A stretch of 64,000 bases of DNA from an uncultured Alphaproteobacteria bacterium (GCA_910576955.1 CAJTJB010000007.1:1-64000), one strand, 5' to 3'; shown: positions 18,040 through 26,632, numbered from the stretch's first letter. Translations and numbers: made by a program. Notes: generated by a model not told the origin, from the letters alone.

Positions 18040-19566
18040 TTATTTTTTCTCTTTAACTAAACCCAATGTCGGAATAACACCGTCAATTGTTCTGCCTACA
18101 TATAAATATTCATCAACGCCGTTGCGTGAAAACATTGCATAGTCAGACCCGATGTCTTTCAAGACATGCCCGGACGGCAAAGTAGAACCGACCTTTAAGG
18201 AAATCGGCTGCCCGTTAACATCAATAACTTCGATTGACATAGCATCTGCTCTGCCGGTAATGCCCAAAATTGCATATTGTGCGCTTAATCTTACCGGAAT
18301 CTCGATTTCCTCTTCTTCTTCCGCCGGCTCAACAGATTCGGTTTGCACCGCCGCATCAGCTGTTTTTGCAGCCGCAGGAGAAGTCACATTTCTGTTCTGC
18401 AATTCTTCGATGGATTGAGATTTCAGATATATGCTGTTTTGCGCGTTTTTAATAATTTTGGCATCCGCCTCAATACGCTTGCGCAATTGCTCATTACGCG
18501 CTTTTAAGCTTTTAACAACACGGTCAAAATTAGCTTTAGCCGCTTCTGCTGCTTGCATATTCTTTGCCGATGCATCAACCAATTTTTCAATTTTTGATTT
18601 AAACAAATCGGTAAGCTCTTTCTTTTCCTGCTCGGCAGAGGCAAGGCGCGCATATAAATCTTCTTTTTCTTTTAACCACCCTTGCTGGTTAACCAACATA
18701 TGATTCATATAAGCATTTAGCAATTTCTTTTGTTTTAAAACTTCAAGCATTTGCTGCTTATCAAGCAAAAGCTGTTTTTCTTGCAGCACTTTTGCCTCAA
18801 TCTGTTTTTTCTTTTCAAAATCTTTGAGTTTTGCCTCTTCTTTTTGGCGCTCAAGCTCATCAAAAGCCTTTTGTCTGATTGCTTTTTGCGCTTCTATCTC
18901 GTTACGGATTTTCTCTCTGCGCAATTCAAGCGTTAACAGCGTTGTGCTTTTTTCGATTTCCGACATCTGCGAAAACAAATCATCGTCCATTTGCGATAAA
19001 ATGTTATTTCCGAGATTATCAATCGGATTCGTTTTGTATTGAATAGCTTTCGGCAAATCTTCATCGGTCAAAAGCGGCTTATCCGCTTTCTCGGCAGTAG
19101 GCATCGGAACGTTTGCAACAGTCGGCGCTGAAGGCGTATTGATTGATTTCATTTTCAAATCAAAATCAAAATCATCATTAACAGGCGCCGCATCCGCCGC
19201 TGCCTTGTCTGCCATGGGAGCGGCAGCCGGAGCGGTAGGAGCTGTAACCGGAGCAGGAGCAGGAGCAGATACAGCTGCCGGTGCCGGTTCTTTAGATGCC
19301 GCCGATTCGGCGCTTTCTTGTTTAACGGTGTTCGATTCTGTCGCCGTTTCTGCTGCTACGCTGGGTTTATTTGGGGAAACAAGCGTATTTGCAGCTCTTG
19401 CCGTATCAGCAGGTGTGTCTCCTTTTTCCGGATTCGCAACGTTAATTGGCAAAGCTTCCGCCCCCACAGATACCATGCCGTCATCTGCAGCATTCAAGAT
19501 ACCGGGATTAAGCAACAAAGCTAACACGGCCAAAAACAAAAGTGTCTTTTTTTCTCTACTGAACAT
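18040..19566 (-). CDS. pilP: PilP-like periplasmic pilus protein with long coiled coil
   Basis: The product is exported: residues 1-27 form a Sec signal (MFSREKKTLLFLAVLALLL, cleavage around NAADDG). A Pro/Ala-rich linker follows (about 30-140), then roughly 170 residues of Lys/Glu/Gln-rich heptads forming a strong coiled coil (about 185-370), and a C-terminal beta domain of about 85 residues (YAILGITGRADAMSIEVIDV onwards) that resembles PilP. R64 PilP is much shorter, so this one is heavily extended. An ATG five codons upstream exists, but GAGGGG lies eight bases before the chosen ATG. The start overlaps the pilO end by 11 bases. Confidence 0.72.
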   Translation of the reverse strand: MFSREKKTLLFLAVLALLLNPGILNAADDGMVSVGAEALPINVANPEKGDTPADTARAANTLVSPNKPSVAAETATESNTVKQESAESAASKEPAPAAVSAPAPAPVTAPTAPAAAPMADKAAADAAPVNDDFDFDLKMKSINTPSAPTVANVPMPTAEKADKPLLTDEDLPKAIQYKTNPIDNLGNNILSQMDDDLFSQMSEIEKSTTLLTLELRREKIRNEIEAQKAIRQKAFDELERQKEEAKLKDFEKKKQIEAKVLQEKQLLLDKQQMLEVLKQKKLLNAYMNHMLVNQQGWLKEKEDLYARLASAEQEKKELTDLFKSKIEKLVDASAKNMQAAEAAKANFDRVVKSLKARNEQLRKRIEADAKIIKNAQNSIYLKSQSIEELQNRNVTSPAAAKTADAAVQTESVEPAEEEEEIEIPVRLSAQYAILGITGRADAMSIEVIDVNGQPISLKVGSTLPSGHVLKDIGSDYAMFSRNGVDEYLYVGRTIDGVIPTLGLVKEKK

Positions 19567-20827
19567 AAATTGTCCCCTCATAATTCCATACGCCTTTATT
19601 GTAACGTATATTATTAATCTTAAGTCCTGAAAATTTTGTTAACAAAGGTTTCCAAACTTCAGGGTCATATTTAGAATTTATCTTAAAGTTTAGCATTTCA
19701 TAAACTTTTTTACCTGCTTTAGCCTGTCCGTTAGCTAAGCTTATAGACATATTTAATGTCTGAAATAAGTCATTAATCATATTACGCAGTTCTAAAGAAG
19801 ATTTTTTCGGTGCGGAAGTTATTTTTTCCACGGATTGGAACGGAATAGAAACCGTAACGGTCGATCCTCTCTCATCAATAGACTTATTAGCAAAAGTCAA
19901 ACCGGAATAAGATAAAGACATCTCAATCCAAGACAAACGCCCGAAGTTTCTTTTCCATGATGTAATCGCGGAAGATTGTGAACAAGTCACGCCGCTGTTA
20001 ACCCAGCCCGGAGTCGAAATAGCCACCAACGACAAAATGGTTTGCCGGCAATTATCTAGCATCCAAGCCGGATCAACCATTGCCTCCCACGGTGCGGGAA
20101 TAACCTTTTCTACTTCTTTGACAACCTTTTTCTTTGCACGTCTGGTAACAACTTTATTAGCTGCCGTATTGTTAGAAGAAAAAAGGTCTGCAACATATTT
20201 TAAGCCAAATAGCAGGATAATGGCAGGCAATGCGATGGCAACAACCAGCTCAAAGCCACGCAAGGCATTGATTTTTTCTAATTTGGCATCCAAACCGTTT
20301 GCAAAGACTTCGCTGATATTTTTATCTTCTGTTTCTTCGATTCCCCATTCCGCCGGCGCAACTTTTTTAGCCCAATCCGGAACGGAAAGCATCGACATAA
20401 ACTGTTCTTTGGCGTCTTCTTCCTTAACAAAGAGCACATCGCCGTCAGAAAGGATAACATCGTTTCTGACGCATAAATACCAATATCCGGCATCCACTTT
20501 AAAAACAGCCAAAAGGGAAGAGGCGTCACTCATCGAAGTAACAGCCGTAACCGCAGCTACATTCATTCCCTTTTTAAAACCTTGCGTTGTCGATGCCAAA
20601 CCTAACTGTGGCGATTTACCGTGTTTAACACAAAACAAATCAGCATCGGCAACGCCGTTCTCAACTGCCTCTTTCGCGTCCAAAAACGGCGCGTCCACAT
20701 TTTGCAGGCTTTCCCAAAAGATGCTTGCAGCATAGGTTATGCCGTCCACTGTAAAACTGGCACCCCATTCTTTGCTGTTGTCTTCTTTCGAAACGTCTAA
20801 TGCTTCGTAATCATCTTGTTCAGCCAC
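19556..20827 (-). CDS. pilO: type IVb pilus accessory protein PilO-like
   Basis: The 423-residue protein resembles PilO of R64-type thin pili (PilO_2 family): a soluble N-terminal domain that begins with a VDGITYAASIFWESL block, a single membrane helix near residues 195-217 (LVVAIALPAIILLFGLKYVADLF), and a periplasmic C-terminal domain with VDPAWMLDNCRQTILSLVAISTPGW-type sequence containing two Cys. It probably links the inner-membrane platform to the secretin. It sits between pilN and pilP, overlapping pilP by 11 bases. Confidence 0.75.
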   Translation of the reverse strand: MAEQDDYEALDVSKEDNSKEWGASFTVDGITYAASIFWESLQNVDAPFLDAKEAVENGVADADLFCVKHGKSPQLGLASTTQGFKKGMNVAAVTAVTSMSDASSLLAVFKVDAGYWYLCVRNDVILSDGDVLFVKEEDAKEQFMSMLSVPDWAKKVAPAEWGIEETEDKNISEVFANGLDAKLEKINALRGFELVVAIALPAIILLFGLKYVADLFSSNNTAANKVVTRRAKKKVVKEVEKVIPAPWEAMVDPAWMLDNCRQTILSLVAISTPGWVNSGVTCSQSSAITSWKRNFGRLSWIEMSLSYSGLTFANKSIDERGSTVTVSIPFQSVEKITSAPKKSSLELRNMINDLFQTLNMSISLANGQAKAGKKVYEMLNFKINSKYDPEVWKPLLTKFSGLKINNIRYNKGVWNYEGTIYVQ

Positions 20828-20837
20828 GGCTTACTCC

Positions 20838-22439
20838 TTAAAATTTCATACGGGACTCAGGTAATAATGGCGATTCCAAAACTACCGGTGTCAGCAAAAT
20901 AACCACAATCGTACGAGATTTGTCTTGTGATTGCTTACCGCCCAAAATGTTATTGTTAACAGCGCCTAAACCTTCTTTTTGGCTCTTTGTTTCCACACGT
21001 TCGTAACCGGAAAGTACCAGAGTTTCGCCGGATTTCAAAGCAACCTCTTGCGAAAAGCCGCGTTCTTCGGTAATCGGATTTTGAATATATCCCGATTCTT
21101 CAGACTTATCCAAGTTAACATTTTCCAACGCCAACAGGTCAGACAAGCTCAAACTAAACAGCATCATAAGTCTGCCATGGTCCATAATTCTCGGTAATAC
21201 GTCCAGTGTGAAACCTGTTTCGATTTCTTCCGTTTCAACCGTAATATCATAGCTTTGCTCGCCGCCTACGGTACCATTGTTTGTTTTGGTATATTCAGAA
21301 ATATAGTTCTGTTTCTTAATAACCTGAATTGGTGCCGGTTTATTATTCATTGTCGTAACCGTACCGCTGGTAACAAGCGTTGTCGTTCCTTGTGTGGCCA
21401 GAGCCTGCATTGCGGCATTAATGGTTACGTCACCGCTTAAAATTTTCATAGAAAGACCTGCGTTGCCATCTGAAAGTCCAGCCGGTCCGTTTGCCCCAAT
21501 CAAAGAGATGTTGCCGCCGTTTTGAGTTCTGTCTTTAAAGGCCGCATCAAGGTCAAACCCAAAACCATGCCGCTCATCAACTTCAACCTGCAACACCTTC
21601 ACGCTGATAGCCACTTGGCGGGAAAGCCGGACGTTTTGTTCATGCACAAATTTCGCTACTTTCTTGATTTCCGTTGGTGTCGCGGTAATTGTTAATGTGC
21701 CGTTCATTGGGTCGGTAATCAAGCTTGAGCCTTGTCCGAGCATAGATTTAACCGCAGTTACAATATTTCCCCACAAGTCAATACCGGAAACGCCGCTGGA
21801 AATGCTGCCGCCGCCTTTGGAGCTGCTGACGCTTGATGTCATAGAAGGCTTCGTCGGCAAAGTGTAAAGGGTAAATGTTTTTGTCGTATATTTATAGATA
21901 TAAATCTCGCCGTGCTCATATTTCCACCAAACGCCGAAATAAGAACATACTTCATCCAACAGTCCGCTTAAAGAACCTTTGTAAGATACCAGCATACGGG
22001 AAGTATCAGACCACTTCGATCCCACTTTATTTACTGTCGGCGCGTTTTTATCCGCTGCAGCCTTTGCCGCGCTTTCCAACTGCGGGGCAAAACGCATCTT
22101 GATAGACGTAATCTGGCTGATCATATTACCGATTTCATATAAAGTAATCGGACGGTTGCTGATAAGCGTAACGCCGTCAGAGGTTTCTAAATAACTCGGC
22201 AGCGGCTTGTCGCCTTCATATTCGATTTCGCTTGTATCGCCAAGCCAAATATCGTCTTTAATGCGAATAACATCCGTGTCAGCAGGCTTTTGCGGAGCTT
22301 TCGCATCCTCTTTATATTTAATAGTCGCATCAACATCGCGTTCTAGTGCCGCATCATAGTCTGTTGGCAGAGAGCAGGAAGCAACTCCTAAAAGCAACAA
22401 TCCGGCAAATCCGATTAAAAATTTTCTATTAGTATGCAT
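20838..22439 (-). CDS. pilN: type IVb pilus secretin lipoprotein (PilN)
   Basis: PilN is the outer-membrane secretin of R64-type thin pili. The 533-residue product has a lipoprotein signal, with lipobox GVASC near residue 22, N-domains in the first half, and the secretin core: QLSRQVAISVKVLQVEVDERHGFGFDLDAAF-like sequence (near 290-320), TLVTSGTVTTMNNKPAPIQV, and ETGFTLDVLPRI, ending with KSRTIVVILLTPVVL. Of two close ATGs, the one at 22437-22439 has GGAGA at good distance. The start overlaps the pilL stop by 11 bases, the same overlap seen for pilO/pilP. Confidence 0.85.
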   Translation of the reverse strand: MHTNRKFLIGFAGLLLLGVASCSLPTDYDAALERDVDATIKYKEDAKAPQKPADTDVIRIKDDIWLGDTSEIEYEGDKPLPSYLETSDGVTLISNRPITLYEIGNMISQITSIKMRFAPQLESAAKAAADKNAPTVNKVGSKWSDTSRMLVSYKGSLSGLLDEVCSYFGVWWKYEHGEIYIYKYTTKTFTLYTLPTKPSMTSSVSSSKGGGSISSGVSGIDLWGNIVTAVKSMLGQGSSLITDPMNGTLTITATPTEIKKVAKFVHEQNVRLSRQVAISVKVLQVEVDERHGFGFDLDAAFKDRTQNGGNISLIGANGPAGLSDGNAGLSMKILSGDVTINAAMQALATQGTTTLVTSGTVTTMNNKPAPIQVIKKQNYISEYTKTNNGTVGGEQSYDITVETEEIETGFTLDVLPRIMDHGRLMMLFSLSLSDLLALENVNLDKSEESGYIQNPITEERGFSQEVALKSGETLVLSGYERVETKSQKEGLGAVNNNILGGKQSQDKSRTIVVILLTPVVLESPLLPESRMKF

Positions 22440-23637
22440 TCTCATTCTCCATTGTTTCAACAACAATAACACGGTTACCTTTATAATATGTAGCGATTGG
22501 GGCAGGTCTTGCTCTTGCAAATGCGCGAACTAACGCAGAGCTGACATCGGCAAATTTGCCTTTAAACATCACGCCGGCGCTTAAAATATAATTGCGATTT
22601 GTTTGCCACAAAAGTTTCCACCCTGCCATCGCGCTCCATTTTGTCAGCAATTCGCGCAGGTTCTCGCCTTCATCAGCCTCCCAAGTCAAAACCGTATCAT
22701 CGCTGATTTTGATTTCATTAATATCAATATCAGCAACAACTGTTTCTTCATTTCCAACTTCCGTAAAGCTGATTTCTTCTTCATCAGGCTGAATGTAATC
22801 GGCAATGTCAAAAGATTCCTCGGTAAATTCGGAAGTAATCACATTGTTATCGGCATTAACAATGTCTTCGCACTCTTCATCGCAAACCATCTTGTATTGC
22901 GGACGATTCTCACAATTAAAGCCTTGGCTGTCACAAACGGTCGTTTCCGTTGAGGTGTTGACAGTGGTCTTTGTGCAGGTGCTGCCGTTGCATACAACCT
23001 CATAAGGCTGGCTTTGGGTGCATTCTCCGTCTTCGCAAACAACTTCATAAGAATATTTCTGTTTGGCAGCCGGAGCAACTGCTGCCTTTAGATTAGCCGG
23101 AGCAACTGCCGGTTTCAGATTGTTGGATTGTCCCAGCCTTTCTGCTGGAACGCTGGGCTTGCCCTGGTAAGCAATAGGCTGCTTAACAATATCTTTCGTC
23201 GCGGTTTTTTGGAAAACCCCGTCATCAGCCTTTCGTGGTGCGGTATGAGAAAGCATTTGCGGATTTTTATGCGAAACCGTATGAGGCTTTTTAGCTCCGG
23301 CAATCGGTGCTGCCACAACAATATCATCCTCAATTGTCGGACGAATGGATGCTGTCAAATTGTTTCCTGTGCCTGCTTGTGTGTAAAGGTGGTCGCGCCG
23401 TGTCCGCTCGCCGTATTCCCTGTAATCGGCTTCCGTTCGGGTATAATTAACCAACGCGTTTTCATTGCAGCTGATGCCGTCAACGCCGCATTTGCTGCGC
23501 GGATTTGTTGTTGCATCAATAACTGCAGCTTCTTCATCGGGGATAAAGAGTTCTTCTTGGCTGTTGTAAGTGCTGTTGCACGCGGAAATGCCACAAACAC
23601 AAGATATACAAAACGGTAATAAAAAAATCTTTCTCAT
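22429..23637 (-). CDS. pilL: PilL-like lipoprotein with C-terminal TcpQ domain
   Basis: This 402-residue exported lipoprotein has a signal with Cys in GISACNS near residue 20. The last 80 residues (from about GENLRELLTKWSAMAGWKLLW) match the TcpQ/PilL domain that helps the secretin localise in type IVb pilus systems. The centre contains four spaced Cys pairs, three of them after a YEVVC or YKMVC phrase, forming an imperfect tandem repeat of about 17-22 residues. A further CGVDGISC pair is near the N-terminus. The ATG at 23635-23637 gives the lipoprotein signal; a longer frame to 23667 adds an unlikely leader. Confidence 0.78.
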   Translation of the reverse strand: MRKIFLLPFCISCVCGISACNSTYNSQEELFIPDEEAAVIDATTNPRSKCGVDGISCNENALVNYTRTEADYREYGERTRRDHLYTQAGTGNNLTASIRPTIEDDIVVAAPIAGAKKPHTVSHKNPQMLSHTAPRKADDGVFQKTATKDIVKQPIAYQGKPSVPAERLGQSNNLKPAVAPANLKAAVAPAAKQKYSYEVVCEDGECTQSQPYEVVCNGSTCTKTTVNTSTETTVCDSQGFNCENRPQYKMVCDEECEDIVNADNNVITSEFTEESFDIADYIQPDEEEISFTEVGNEETVVADIDINEIKISDDTVLTWEADEGENLRELLTKWSAMAGWKLLWQTNRNYILSAGVMFKGKFADVSSALVRAFARARPAPIATYYKGNRVIVVETMENENAY

Positions 23638-23762
23638 AATATGACCTATCGTTAAATCTAATCTCATTCCACAATAAATGTTAAAATTTAATTATTCAAG
23701 CTTAACACTTTATTTATAAAACGTTTTGTAAAACTTTTATAAAATACTCGGTATAAAGAATC

Positions 23763-25052
23763 TTATTTTAGTTTCAAAGTCCTTATAATAAAAGCGTTTG
23801 GCTCGGTTAATGAAAAGACAGTGTCTATTTTTTTGAAATCCACACCGTTGTTCATAAAAATAGTGTACAGCAAATTCAGCCGTTTTTTTTGCAGCTCGGT
23901 TGAAGCTGAAACGTCTAAACGAACCTGCAAATAGGTGCCATCATTTTGCGCAGCCTCCGAAAAAGCTTTAAGCCAGCGTAAAGTCTGTCCGGAAATTTCC
24001 GCTCTTTCGGGCTGGAAAGAAAGCTTTAGTTCGGAAGGAATGATTGTATTGTTTTTATGTGCTGCGCTGGTTTCTTGCAGGGTTTTGTAGAAATTTACAA
24101 ATTCGTTGTTATTGGATGGTACGGGTTGTGAATATGCGGCTTTTTCCTGACTGCTGTAAGACGGAGTTGTCTTCACCGGAGCTACGGGCTTGCTTTCTTC
24201 GTTTGGGGAAAACCAAGACGATATACTGTTTAATAAGCCTTTGGAATTGTCTTTGCCGGCATCTTCCTGTATCGGTGCTTTGGTGACGATTTTCAAACCT
24301 CTATCGGCTGTGTCGGGAGTTTGCTTAACCTCTGTTAGAGGTGTCTTTTGTTGTTTTGCGGAGGAGGATGGTGTTTTTTGCGTCTTTTTTATAAAAGTCG
24401 GCACCAGATTCTCGTCATTAAGAATTTCTGATGGAATGGGGAATATTATACTTGATTTAATCCGTTCGGCAACATCGTATGATGATTGTTCGCTGTCTTC
24501 CAAGGTTAGAATAAAGTCATCGGTAAGCTGTGGTTGATTCTTGGTTGCATCAAAATCTTCAAGCAATTGCTTGTTTTTGATGTGCTTGCTCCCCTTGGCA
24601 ACCACCCACGGGGTGTCAGTCGAAAAATCAGCATCGTTGCTGTCAATATGCGTGGGGAGCATAGCTGAAATTTCATCATCTTCAAAATGTGCAATATCGG
24701 CAGTGGTGGTGGCACGCCCTGCGTCTTCTAATTCAATAGGAATCCGCCCGTCTATATTGACGCTTAAAATCTCGTCGTCTTCTGGGGCGTTGGTGTCTGC
24801 ATTTGTCAGTTGTATTTCTTGCGGCGCTGCTGTCGGAGCTTTCTCGGTGAGAGAAGTTTTTTGTATGGCGGCAAAAATATTAACAGGTTTTGCATCGGCT
24901 GTCGGCGCTGCTCTGAACAAATCAATCTTGATATTGCGTTCTAAAGAGGAGGTGTTTTTATCCGGAGTTGGCAAATGAAATAGCTGTCCGTAGGCAGACA
25001 CACTAGCTAACGAAAGGCTAAACCCTATAATAAAACTCTTTACACCTTTCAT
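23763..25052 (-). CDS. exported protein heading the pil operon, weak OmpA-like C-terminus
   Basis: The 429-residue product has a Sec signal (MKGVKSFIIGFSLSLASVSAYG, cleavage near residue 22) and a long low-complexity middle rich in Thr, Ser, Pro and acidic residues. A compact C-terminal part of about 80 residues begins LKLSFQPERAEISGQTLRWL and has the beta-alpha pattern of OmpA-like peptidoglycan-binding domains (QVRLDVSASTELQKKRLNLLYTIF), but the key Asp/Arg residues are not clear. It is first in the minus-strand pil run, 125 bases before pilL. Starting 18 codons upstream is possible but would precede the signal with a poor leader. Confidence 0.5.
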   Translation of the reverse strand: MKGVKSFIIGFSLSLASVSAYGQLFHLPTPDKNTSSLERNIKIDLFRAAPTADAKPVNIFAAIQKTSLTEKAPTAAPQEIQLTNADTNAPEDDEILSVNIDGRIPIELEDAGRATTTADIAHFEDDEISAMLPTHIDSNDADFSTDTPWVVAKGSKHIKNKQLLEDFDATKNQPQLTDDFILTLEDSEQSSYDVAERIKSSIIFPIPSEILNDENLVPTFIKKTQKTPSSSAKQQKTPLTEVKQTPDTADRGLKIVTKAPIQEDAGKDNSKGLLNSISSWFSPNEESKPVAPVKTTPSYSSQEKAAYSQPVPSNNNEFVNFYKTLQETSAAHKNNTIIPSELKLSFQPERAEISGQTLRWLKAFSEAAQNDGTYLQVRLDVSASTELQKKRLNLLYTIFMNNGVDFKKIDTVFSLTEPNAFIIRTLKLK

Positions 25053-25207
25053 AGGTGGATAAATCCTTAATTGCCACAAATTAAATATTAACCATATTTT
25101 AAACATTATTCAAAAGCATTAGCAAGCATATTTATAAACTAATAACAACAAAATCGCATATTATGCCAAATTCTGCGAAAAATAATAAAGAAGACGCACT
25201 CTGCAAA

Positions 25208-25226
25208 TGTGAAACTTTTGTTACAG
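25208..25226 (+). promoter_or_regulatory. conserved upstream element, copy 1
   Basis: The 19-mer TGTGAAACTTTTGTTACAG lies 77 bases before the -35 of the first pilin promoter. An 18/19 identical copy lies at 25791-25809 at the same distance before the second pilin promoter. GTGAAA and TTACAG are not a perfect palindrome. It could be an activator site. Confidence 0.5.
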
Positions 25227-25284
25227 AACATAAAAATAAAAATAAAACAATGAGTTATCAAAATTTAGGCGCGGGCTGAAAATC

Positions 25285-25313
25285 TTGATTTTTTATGAAA
25301 ATTAAGGTATAGT
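25285..25313 (+). promoter_or_regulatory. sigma70-type promoter of the first VirB2-like gene
   Basis: TTGATT and TATAGT are separated by exactly 17 bases. The -10 begins 37 bases before the ATG at 25345, and TTAGGAGAAC provides the ribosome binding site. This is the likely start point of the type IV secretion operon. Confidence 0.7.
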
Positions 25314-25344
25314 AAAACTGTGTAATGAATTTAGGAGAACTGAA

Positions 25345-25716
25345 ATGAGAAATTTAAAGAAAATGTTGGTACTGTGCTCATTGGCACTTGTATTTACACT
25401 GATTTTAACTGACGCGTCATACGCGGACGGTTTGATGAACGTTGCCGCAGGTAAAGCTGTAAAAATCTTTAACCACGTTAAAATGATTATTTTCGTAGTC
25501 GGTGGTTTCGGTTTGGTCGGCATTGCATTCCAGGCTATTTTCGGTAAAGTAAAATGGACATGGTTTGCGGGCTTGGCTGTAGGCTTGGCTATCTTGGCTG
25601 CTGCTGGTGCTATCGTTAACTACGCAACAGGCGATAAGATGGGACAAGGCGCTACGGGCGGCAGTGTAACTGATACCTTTGGTAAAGGTGACGGCGAAGG
25701 CTTAAGCGTACAATAA
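25345..25716 (+). CDS. VirB2/TrbC-like pilin 1
   Basis: This 123-residue protein has a signal peptide of about 27 residues (cleavage near ASYADG) and two strongly hydrophobic helices (IIFVVGGFGLVGIAFQAIFG and FAGLAVGLAILAAAGAIVNYA) joined by a short basic loop GKVKW. That is the VirB2/TrbC major pilin plan. It is the first of three paralogues: all share the second loop G-[KN]-[IV]-[KN] followed by an aromatic residue and a W/L helix. It has its own promoter and a strong hairpin behind it, which suits a product needed in large amounts. It is 54 residues of tail-free core plus a glycine-rich C-terminus. Confidence 0.8.
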   Translation: MRNLKKMLVLCSLALVFTLILTDASYADGLMNVAAGKAVKIFNHVKMIIFVVGGFGLVGIAFQAIFGKVKWTWFAGLAVGLAILAAAGAIVNYATGDKMGQGATGGSVTDTFGKGDGEGLSVQ

Positions 25717-25745
25717 TAAAATAGAAACATATACTGTGTATATTA

Positions 25746-25775
25746 AGAAACCCGCGCGTCAAACCGCGGGTTTCT
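25746..25775 (+). terminator. strong hairpin after the first pilin gene
   Basis: AGAAACCCGCG and CGCGGGTTTCT form a perfect 11-bp stem with an eight-base loop, 29 bases past the stop. There is no clean T-run after it (GCTTGCC follows), so it may only partly terminate or may protect the 3' end of a pilin mRNA, leaving distal genes less expressed. Confidence 0.6.
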
Positions 25776-25790
25776 GCTTGCCTGAATATA

Positions 25791-25809
25791 TGTGAAATTT
25801 TTGTTACAG
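25791..25809 (+). promoter_or_regulatory. conserved upstream element, copy 2
   Basis: TGTGAAATTTTTGTTACAG differs from copy 1 at a single base. It begins 100 bases before the -10 of the second pilin promoter, exactly as copy 1 does for the first. Confidence 0.5.
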
Positions 25810-25867
25810 CAGAATAAAATGTATAAAAAACATAATGTTAGTGAAATTTTGATAAAAGCCATTTTAC

Positions 25868-25896
25868 TGGAATTTTTTTTATAATTATGTTATAAT
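25868..25896 (+). promoter_or_regulatory. promoter of the second VirB2-like gene
   Basis: A perfect TATAAT at 25891-25896 lies 17 bases after a weak TGGAAT. Spacing to the upstream element (77 bases) and to the start codon (36 bases) mirrors the first pilin promoter, which supports its reality despite the poor -35. A weak -35 is consistent with activator dependence. Confidence 0.55.
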
Positions 25897-25926
25897 ATAA
25901 TTAATAACTCTGGAGGGAGATGTGTT

Positions 25927-26256
25927 ATGCGTATGTTAAATGATAAAAAAGTAATGCTTGTATTATTGGCGGCAGCTTTTGTAGCTTGCATACCGTTTTC
26001 TGCTTTTGCGGCGTTTGATAGTTTAACAAAAGCCGGAGCTGATATTTTTGAGGGCTTGCGGGAAATTATTTATCCGGCATCAGCGGTAGGCATTATTGCG
26101 ATATGTATGGGCGGATTCTTCGGCAATATTAACTGGAAATGGTTGACGGCGATTATTGTCGGGCTCATCGTTATCAGCTGTTGTGTCGGATTTGTGGATA
26201 TGTTTGCCCCCGAGGCAACAAATGTAATTCCTAAAGGTTCGTTGGATGGAAAATAG
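25927..26256 (+). CDS. VirB2/TrbC-like pilin 2
   Basis: The 109-residue product has a Sec signal (cleavage near AFAAFD, residue 29) and two hydrophobic helices (IIYPASAVGIIAICMGGFFG and WLTAIIVGLIVISCCVGFVDMF) with the loop GNINWKW between them. It is a clear paralogue of the gene at 25345 by topology and loop sequence but strongly diverged. GGAGGGAG precedes the ATG. The next pilin gene follows after 10 bases. Confidence 0.77.
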   Translation: MRMLNDKKVMLVLLAAAFVACIPFSAFAAFDSLTKAGADIFEGLREIIYPASAVGIIAICMGGFFGNINWKWLTAIIVGLIVISCCVGFVDMFAPEATNVIPKGSLDGK

Positions 26257-26266
26257 GAGAAAAGCC

Positions 26267-26632
26267 ATGAAAAAGAGAAGCAAAATTATATTAAGTTTCC
26301 TCTGTTTGGTGATGCTGACACTGGTCAGCACAAATGCGTCGGCAGCTGTTTTCAGCGAATTAGCGCAAAAAACGGGGAAATTTGCCGGAGAGTTGCGGTT
26401 TTTAGCCTATGCAATTTCCGGATTTGGCATAGTAATGTTTACATTTTTGGCAATTTGCGGCAAAATAAATTTTAAGCATCTCGGTTACATCGTTATCAGC
26501 CTGTTCTTTCTTTCCGGAACGGCAACCCTTATCACATATGTATCAGGTGCTAAAGTAGATTTGGTATATAAAGATACATATGAAGCTGCATTGCGCAGCG
26601 AAGGTCAGTTAAACCGAAATAGTAGCCTTTAA
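26267..26632 (+). CDS. VirB2/TrbC-like pilin 3
   Basis: The 121-residue product has a signal peptide (cleavage near SASAAVF, residue 26), then two membrane helices (FLAYAISGFGIVMFTFLAICG and LGYIVISLFFLSGTATLITYV) with the loop GKINFKH. It has the same plan as the two upstream paralogues. AGGAG lies seven bases before the ATG at 26267; an in-frame ATG 21 bases upstream lies inside the previous stop region and is not preferred. Confidence 0.75.
   Translation: MKKRSKIILSFLCLVMLTLVSTNASAAVFSELAQKTGKFAGELRFLAYAISGFGIVMFTFLAICGKINFKHLGYIVISLFFLSGTATLITYVSGAKVDLVYKDTYEAALRSEGQLNRNSSL

Larger units (their letters stand above)
25053..25344. promoter_or_regulatory. divergent control region between the pil and T4SS operons
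   Basis: These 292 AT-rich bases separate two back-to-back operons. The plus side has the promoter at 25285-25313 and the upstream element at 25208-25226, listed separately. For the minus side a candidate is TTGATA (minus strand, 25256-25261) and TATTTT (25233-25238) with a 17-base spacer; another weaker option lies closer to the start near 25090. The minus promoter would overlap the space between the plus element and promoter, so cross-regulation of pilus and secretion genes is possible. Confidence 0.4.
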
